Shown here: positions 62,339 to 64,000 of the stretch, in pieces | Numbering within the stretch: position 1 is the first letter of the stretch | Layout: every line of letters begins with the position of its first letter | Assembly (NCBI RefSeq): GCF_014905115.1 | Contig: NZ_CP041235.1 | Span: forward strand, 2,046,001 to 2,110,000 | Length of the DNA stretch: 64,000 nucleotides | Direction of reading: 5' to 3' | From: Sulfurimonas sediminis | GTDB lineage: Bacteria; Campylobacterota; Campylobacteria; Campylobacterales; Sulfurimonadaceae | Notes under the pieces: model-generated | The model's input: only the letters and a program-made list of their open reading frames with translations | Databases searched by the model: none | Told to the model about the DNA's origin: nothing | Program-made: the position numbers and the translations under genes

Positions 62339-63035
62339 TTTTATGCCTCATTTTATAAATTCTTCTTTTAAAAAGCATTACTATACCATATAAAATAAAA
62401 CCGTAGAATAATACTCTTACATAAAACAGAGACGTTTGATTTGCATCACTGTCAAACCCGTGTCCCAACTTGACACCTTTTGCTTTGGCTATCTGCTGCG
62501 CTATATCCAGATAACCGTTAAACATTGCGGCAGAGTATTTGTCGGCAATCATGCCTTTTTTTGCTTTTCCGCCTAAAAGAGGCAAAATAGTACCTCCCGT
62601 ATTGCTCATTATACTGACAAAATCATCCCAGCTTTTGGCATAAAAGGCCGCCATCATAAAAGCCTGTACATAGGAGGTAACCGGACTCAGAACCTGCTTT
62701 TTGTCAAAATATTTATATAAAGATTCGTCGTTTGCTTCTATATCTACCTGTGAATTCATCTCTGAAAATGTCAACACTACTGTAGGTTCGCTAAACTGCT
62801 CCAGTATTTTTTTTTCATATTCATACATGGTCACATTTTTTGGAAGTTCTTTGAGCATCATCAGGCGTAAAGAAATCCCTGTTTTCTTATAAAGTGCACT
62901 TCCCAAAGTTTCCACCTCTTCGGTAAATTTCGGGTTATGAACTACTTCATCTTTATATAAATACTCTGCAAATAATTGGGTTTGAAATAACAGTGTGAGG
63001 GTGAGGGCAAAAAGCCCTCTTCTTAAAAGTTTCAA
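62316..63035 (-). CDS. TPM-domain-like membrane protein of the cco operon
   Basis: 239-residue protein with a signal peptide (about 1-23, LTLLFQTQLFA), a TPM-like domain outside the membrane (about 35-130; LGSALYKKTGISLRLMMLKEL and PTVVLTFSEMNSQVDIEAND), and a C-terminal transmembrane segment (about 205-225) with a basic tail. TPM-type domains occur in photosystem II repair and respiratory accessory proteins. Its position among cco genes suggests a role in oxidase assembly; the precise job is unknown. Confidence 0.75.
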   Translation of the reverse strand: MKLLRRGLFALTLTLLFQTQLFAEYLYKDEVVHNPKFTEEVETLGSALYKKTGISLRLMMLKELPKNVTMYEYEKKILEQFSEPTVVLTFSEMNSQVDIEANDESLYKYFDKKQVLSPVTSYVQAFMMAAFYAKSWDDFVSIMSNTGGTILPLLGGKAKKGMIADKYSAAMFNGYLDIAQQIAKAKGVKLGHGFDSDANQTSLFYVRVLFYGFILYGIVMLFKRRIYKMRHKNEHYKKW

Positions 63036-63044
63036 ATAGAGTTC

Positions 63045-63134
63045 CTAACCAACGTAAAGATGATTCGGAGTTACTACAGCCCAAAGAGTGTATGCGGCCA
63101 TGATTACAAGGCCCCAAGAAATAATTTTTTCCAT
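63045..63134 (-). CDS. 29-residue membrane protein in the cco operon
   Basis: Tiny gene, ATG 63134 to TAG 63045, with AAGGAGT before the start. The product (MEKIISWGLVIMAAY then TLWAVVTPNHLYVG) is one transmembrane helix followed by a short tail. It lies 10 bases after the DUF4006 gene and 9 bases before the TPM-like gene, all in one direction. The ribosome site, spacing and composition support a real gene. It may be a small stabilising subunit of the cbb3 oxidase, comparable in size to CcoH/CcoQ-like peptides. Confidence 0.8.
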   Translation of the reverse strand: MEKIISWGLVIMAAYTLWAVVTPNHLYVG

Positions 63135-63144
63135 TCTGAACTCC

Positions 63145-63354
63145 TTACTTCACATCAACAACATGCTTAGCATTCTCAGTGCTAAACATTTTGATTGATT
63201 TTTCATCTTTTATCTGATAAAAGTTTTCAGCATTTGCATGTTGTACGCTTAAGGCATTTACAGTTAAAAAAACTAATATGCTGAGCAGTAAAACAGTTGC
63301 AATCAGCATACCCGTTACACCGTCAAGAGCAAAAACACTTCTATTTTCATTCAT
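63145..63354 (-). CDS. DUF4006 family cbb3-associated protein
   Basis: Small membrane protein found next to ccoP in Campylobacterota. The start ATG 63354 (MNENRSVFALDGVTGM) is chosen over a longer reading to 63369 because GGAG precedes it and the longer one runs into ccoP. The 69 residues have a single transmembrane segment (about residues 14-36) and a charged tail. Role in oxidase assembly or stability is inferred. Confidence 0.85.
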   Translation of the reverse strand: MNENRSVFALDGVTGMLIATVLLLSILVFLTVNALSVQHANAENFYQIKDEKSIKMFSTENAKHVVDVK

Positions 63355-63355
63355 G

Positions 63356-64000
63356 CTATTCTCCTTCACTCAAGCTCATTACATATGCTGCAATTGCTTC
63401 TTTTTGTTTAGGGTTCAGTCTGTCCATTGCAGGCATTTTTCCGATTGCACCTTTTTTACCATAGTCTAACACATTGATAATAAGCTGTTGGTTCCAAGTC
63501 GCAATATCCGGAGCAACATAAGCCATACCTTTACCGTCAGGACCATGACAAGCCGCACATACATTGGCAAACACTTTTGCCCCTGCACTGTTTGCATCTT
63601 TTAATCCGCCTGCAACATAATCAGCCACTTCATCAATCTCTTTATCAGTGATTAATGCACCTGTTGCCGCATTGAAAAGACCGTTACGATCCGGCATTGG
63701 CATTTCAGTTCCTAAAAGTTTGTTGTTAGAACCGTGGTTTATTACATACTTGACACTTTTAGCAGATATTCTGCGATTTAAATCTGCAGCATCCACTTCA
63801 CTGTTCCCGTCGGCATTAAGACCGTGACAGGCAACACACTCAACCAGATACACAGATTCACCCATGTTTACAAGTTGTTCACCCTTGATGTTTGCATATT
63901 TCTTTTCAAATGCAGCATCTTTTTCTTTTACTTCTTCATTGTACTGACCGATTTGAGAAAATGCATTTACCGGATACCCTATTGTAAAATACCACATACC
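63356..64000 (-). CDS. ccoP: cbb3 cytochrome oxidase, diheme subunit CcoP (5' end outside window)
   Basis: C-terminal part of the diheme c-type subunit of the high-affinity cbb3 oxidase. Two haem sites, CVACH (in ECVACHGLNADG) and CAACH (in VCAACHGPDGKG), each in a cytochrome c fold, with methionine ligands in TEMPMPDRNG and IGKMPAMDR. The reading frame is open to the edge of the window, so the membrane anchor lies beyond it. The ORF leads into DUF4006, the small peptide, the TPM-like gene and FixH. Confidence 0.93.
   Translation of the reverse strand, partial: GMWYFTIGYPVNAFSQIGQYNEEVKEKDAAFEKKYANIKGEQLVNMGESVYLVECVACHGLNADGNSEVDAADLNRRISAKSVKYVINHGSNNKLLGTEMPMPDRNGLFNAATGALITDKEIDEVADYVAGGLKDANSAGAKVFANVCAACHGPDGKGMAYVAPDIATWNQQLIINVLDYGKKGAIGKMPAMDRLNPKQKEAIAAYVMSLSEGE

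Noticed and set aside
1-64000. CRISPR array
   Set aside because: No regularly spaced direct repeats with unique spacers, and no cas genes, were seen in the window.

Overview
The window is chromosomal DNA of a Campylobacterota (Epsilonproteobacteria) member, most like Sulfurimonas or a close relative. The pointers are the por pyruvate:ferredoxin oxidoreductase in gamma-delta-alpha-beta order, a cbb3 oxidase tail with a DUF4006 protein and FixH, a 6S RNA directly upstream of purD, an ATP synthase c subunit with a signal-like N-terminus, AddAB in place of RecBCD, and AT-rich DNA with TATAAT-type -10 boxes and little -35 signal. This placement rests on gene families and context, not on a database search.

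Layout. 0-5.6 kb: ribE, recQ, an MnmD-type tRNA methyltransferase and katG. 5.6-13.4 kb, minus strand: luxS, two unrecognised small genes, then a complete type I Wadjet system (jetA-jetB-jetC-jetD) in a tightly packed run. 13.7-16.9 kb: the por operon. 17.0-21.5 kb: a HAD phosphatase, a peptide-binding protein, a DUF945 protein and rplM-rpsI. 21.6-22.9 kb: ISAs1-family copy 1. 22.9-25.6 kb: molybdate uptake (modA, TOBE protein, modB, modC). 25.8-27.4 kb: an IS4-family element inserted into a C9 tract with an 11-bp target duplication. 27.5-30.9 kb: two tandem REC/GGDEF-like/EAL proteins. 31.0-31.2 kb: tRNA-Leu(GAG) with a broken 5' copy beside it. 31.2-38.5 kb: atpE, pnp, a phosphoribosyltransferase, lptD, an RDD protein, purD. 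38.5-38.8 kb: 6S RNA. 38.8-40.1 kb: ISAs1 copy 2, same protein as copy 1 and opposite orientation, which supplies the last codons of hemD. 40.1-47.7 kb: hemD, guaA, nhaD, nadB, an LptM-like lipoprotein, a DciA-like protein, uvrC. 47.8-53.3 kb: a phosphorelay (PAS protein, PAS/Hpt protein, NIT-type hybrid kinase, single-domain regulator). 53.3-64 kb, minus strand: ccoP (cut by the window edge), cbb3 accessory genes, addB, mcrC, mcrB, mntA, hepT, addA.

How genes work together. There are two defence loci. Wadjet (5.6-12.1 kb) is the SMC-like JetABC loop extruder plus the JetD nuclease, which acts on small circular DNA. At 53-62 kb a McrBC restriction system and a HepT/MntA toxin-antitoxin pair sit between addB and addA, the two halves of the AddAB recombination nuclease, with hepT overlapping the start of addA. 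Molybdate import and a NIT-domain kinase would fit a nitrate-respiring, microaerophilic lifestyle, but no nitrate reductase is in the window.

Structure beyond genes. The palindrome TTACATGTAA occurs 15 times exactly, always inside ordinary genes and never seen in the IS or defence genes, which recalls the HIP1 repeats of cyanobacteria. A second dispersed element is a hairpin with constant loop CACTGAAGTA and stems that change in step on both sides (five copies).
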